Source: Isoperla grammatica
Lineage: Eukaryota; Arthropoda; Insecta; Plecoptera; Perlodidae
Length of the DNA stretch: 64,000 bases
Assembly: GCA_945910005.1 (NCBI GenBank)
Contig: OX246740.1
Coordinates: forward strand, 54,528,638 to 54,592,637
Direction: 5' to 3'
Positions 61,601 through 64,000 of the stretch are shown piece by piece (within the stretch, counting starts at the first letter, position 1; the number at the start of each line of letters is the position of its first letter). A model generated the notes under the pieces. That model ran no database searches. It worked only from the letters and a program-made list of their open reading frames with translations, and was not told the origin of the DNA. The position numbers were made by a program, and so were the translations under genes.

Positions 61601-63878
61601 GTCGAGTGACACAGAATAGCTGTCTAGTGTCCTCGTCCTTGGTCGGGAGTTGTGACAGTGACAGCTATTCACTTGATTCAGTCACTTGAATGAGTGGCAC
61701 GTCATAATGATGTCTCCCCATCCAGTCACACCTAAGTGTTAAGTTTCTCCTGGGGGCCCTACATCAGTTTAAATATCTAATTAAATAACTACCTAACTAA
61801 CACTCAATTAATTCATGCACCATTCAACATGACATATACTAACAGTTTCTTCAAGAATGTTATCAGGTAAGGTGAACAACGTATCAGGTGTAAAAAGAGA
61901 CAGTACGCGTTCTAGTGGCAACAAAATGAACTAAAGCAAAAGTGATGTTTGGATTAAAATATACAAAAATTGGAATTGTTGAACCTTTAAATCTAAAATC
62001 ATCGTGCAGACAATGGTCCAGCTCAATAGAGTCGTCTTTTGAGAGTTTAAGTGGTGCATAAGAAAAGCTCACATTTTCCGGTATATTTTTCACGTGGAAC
62101 CACTTATACTCCTGTGAATGGAGTACTATACCCAGAATTCCATGCTGGGTGGAAAAGACGGGAGACGAGGGCTTAGTGTGATGGGTATAGACACAGAGTC
62201 GTTACAATTGTCTTCACCAGCGAAGGAATCACATTAATAGTACCAACAAGTGTGTATTCATATTAATTTTTTCAAGATTTACCGAAAGAGATCGACCAAA
62301 TGCCAATGCCTCTTTTAATATTTCGACAAAGCAGGCATTCTAGAGATCCCCGGCCACACCAGAGCTCAGTTAACTTAAACCCGCCACTGTCTTCAGCCCA
62401 CCCTCCACGCTACACCACGCAACCCCGCATTCTTATGAGTGGGGACGCGGCCGGCTTGCTTGTGAGCGTGCGCGCTATACCTACACACGGCCCGGTGTTG
62501 CTGTGAATGGGCATTCTATACGAGGTGGTCGCCACGCTGGCTGGCTGTCAGTCTCTACTACAATCGAAGGACAATCCTCTGCCAGATGGCGAGGAAAGGT
62601 GTGGTCAGTCCAAGGAACATCCAATACGCCCGTTGGCTCAAACCTAAAACATGTGGAATGGAGTAGAAATCTCGACGAAATTAGCTAATTTGTTTTGTTT
62701 ATGATGTAACATTCGTCGTTCGGAAGGAGATGTGTTTTCCTAGCTGTAAATTATTCGCTTGGCATCATCTCAAGCAGAGTAGAGGGAGGCCCAAATGTTG
62801 GGTGTCCCGTCTTGTATACTCATAACGTCAATGTCTAAATGTCTAACGGTGATCGCACGTCAAACATCACCCATCAAAACGTCAAGTCAAAGAAGTCGTA
62901 AATGTCAACCATATCTTTGTCTTCAAAGCACTTTGTTCGGTGGACGGAAATTCTTCCAGTATATTTGTCTTTAATTATGGTGACACTCCCAAAGTCCCAG
63001 AAATGTTCTAGTAAATAATGTTTAATGCTTGTGTACTATTCTCGCTTTACAGGATATTTATTTCAGGGTTTTGTTTATTTGCCAATAAATCTATCACAAT
63101 GTAAGGGCTAGATAATATGCAGTGTTTCTTATAACTAAGGAAAATAGAAGACAAAATAATTGTGTGGTATTGAGGTCTCCATATTACGTAGAGGACATCT
63201 ATAGATGAAAGCTGATATACATCCCTCAATAACTCAATCGCATTTCTTTAGTAAAACTGATTAGATGCTTCATACTGAATTTATCAACTTCTTTAGCTTT
63301 TCCTCCTTCGTGCTAGAGTCCGTAGATACCACAACATGGTCAAGTATATTTGGTATTACTTTGAAACAGTTCTCACTTCTTTTCTCCATTATCTGAATTA
63401 TCTGTTGCAAATATTCGATTCTTCGCCGTCACTACTATTTCTCAAAATGTGTAAGATGAAACGATCCCTGGATATTCTTTTCGAAAGTAGCTCTGGGATT
63501 TGTTTCCAAACAAAAAATTACTATCTTATATTTATCATGATGCTTTGTTATACAATAAAGCACTGTTATTATATAAAAAAGGTTATAATGCTAGTATTGT
63601 GTACCATATTTATACATTAATCAGTTAAAATTCAAGTGTCAGTTTGTATTGCACAAAGCTGCTTAGGACACGCGATTATGATTCGGAACAAAACCACTAA
63701 GTCAACGTTGTGGTTGCCTTGATTGAGTCGGTACACACAGAGTTAATTAAGGAAGTAATCCCTCACTTTCTTTCAGGCTCATCTCGAACACGAATTGATG
63801 AGCCGTGAACTCCAAGGCCCTTCCTCATCTTCGCACGTGACGTCTGACGTCATCATCAACCAGCTCGACTCTGATAAG
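58660..63878. other. No gene recognised; SINE remnants
   Basis: Apart from the SINE at about 60090-60290, no domain was seen. The 143-codon minus frame at 61129-61560 has no recognised motif. Confidence 0.4.
60090..60290 (-). mobile_element. Composite SINE remnants (minus strand)
   Basis: Plus-strand GATGCTAATCGAGACGAT and ATCCATGCCCAAGACAGGAC belong to the families at 1655 and 2350. Beyond them, the minus strand shows a degenerate head CTCGTTGG...CTGCTTTTAATACAG, then AAGGTTCGAGTTCC, related to the 57.6-kb head. At least two insertions appear stacked. Confidence 0.55.
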
Positions 63879-63946
63879 TAAATAAATAAATATATAAATA
63901 AATGAATGAATGAATGAATGCATGAATGAATGGATGGATGGATGAA
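63879..63946. repeat. AAAT/GAAT/GGAT microsatellite
   Basis: Tetranucleotide runs change from AAAT to GAAT to GGAT. More AAAT copies run to the window end. Confidence 0.95.
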
Positions 63947-64000
63947 TTAATTTTTTAATCGATCAAGAAATAAATAAATGAAACAAAATGTAAATAAATA

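Overview
The window is gene-poor, AT-rich nuclear DNA of an arthropod, most likely an insect. The assignment rests on one recognisable gene: a spliced gustatory receptor (insect 7-transmembrane chemoreceptor family) on the minus strand, assembled here from five exons with canonical GT-AG introns (46421 down to 42781, about 392 residues). I cannot name the species. The rest of the window is interspersed repeats, minisatellites and unannotatable sequence, which fits a large repeat-rich genome.

Layout. 1-9.9 kb: tRNA-derived SINE pieces, a palindromic element, a 434-bp hAT-type MITE with a perfect 8-bp target duplication (3991-4424), a 30-bp/90-bp array and a 91-bp array interrupted by a foldback MITE. 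9970-10997: a 41-bp satellite of about 25 copies. 11-19.5 kb: a second copy of the foldback MITE, a CpG-rich promoter-like patch near 13.8-14.1 kb, an X-box/CCAAT site and a 41-bp direct duplication. 19.9-23.3 kb: a composite terminal-inverted-repeat transposon with an internal second terminus and a coding remnant of a cysteine-rich CXC-type protein. 23.3-41.3 kb: mostly empty, with microsatellites, a triplicated 157-bp unit and an 84-bp near-perfect hairpin at 36.9 kb. 41.3-46.4 kb: the receptor gene; a tandem duplication of about 1.14 kb downstream carries a second intact last exon. 46.5-64 kb: MITEs, SINEs (one nearly full-length at 57.3-57.7 kb), a 180-190-bp array, an 8-copy 41-bp array in which each unit carries an NRF-1-like and a CRE site, a 17-unit 41-bp array and microsatellites.

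The main results are the hand-assembled receptor gene with duplicated terminal exons, four sequence-unrelated tandem repeats sharing a 41-bp period, and the CXC-bearing TIR element. All calls come from reading the sequence; no database search was possible, so family names reflect motif recognition.
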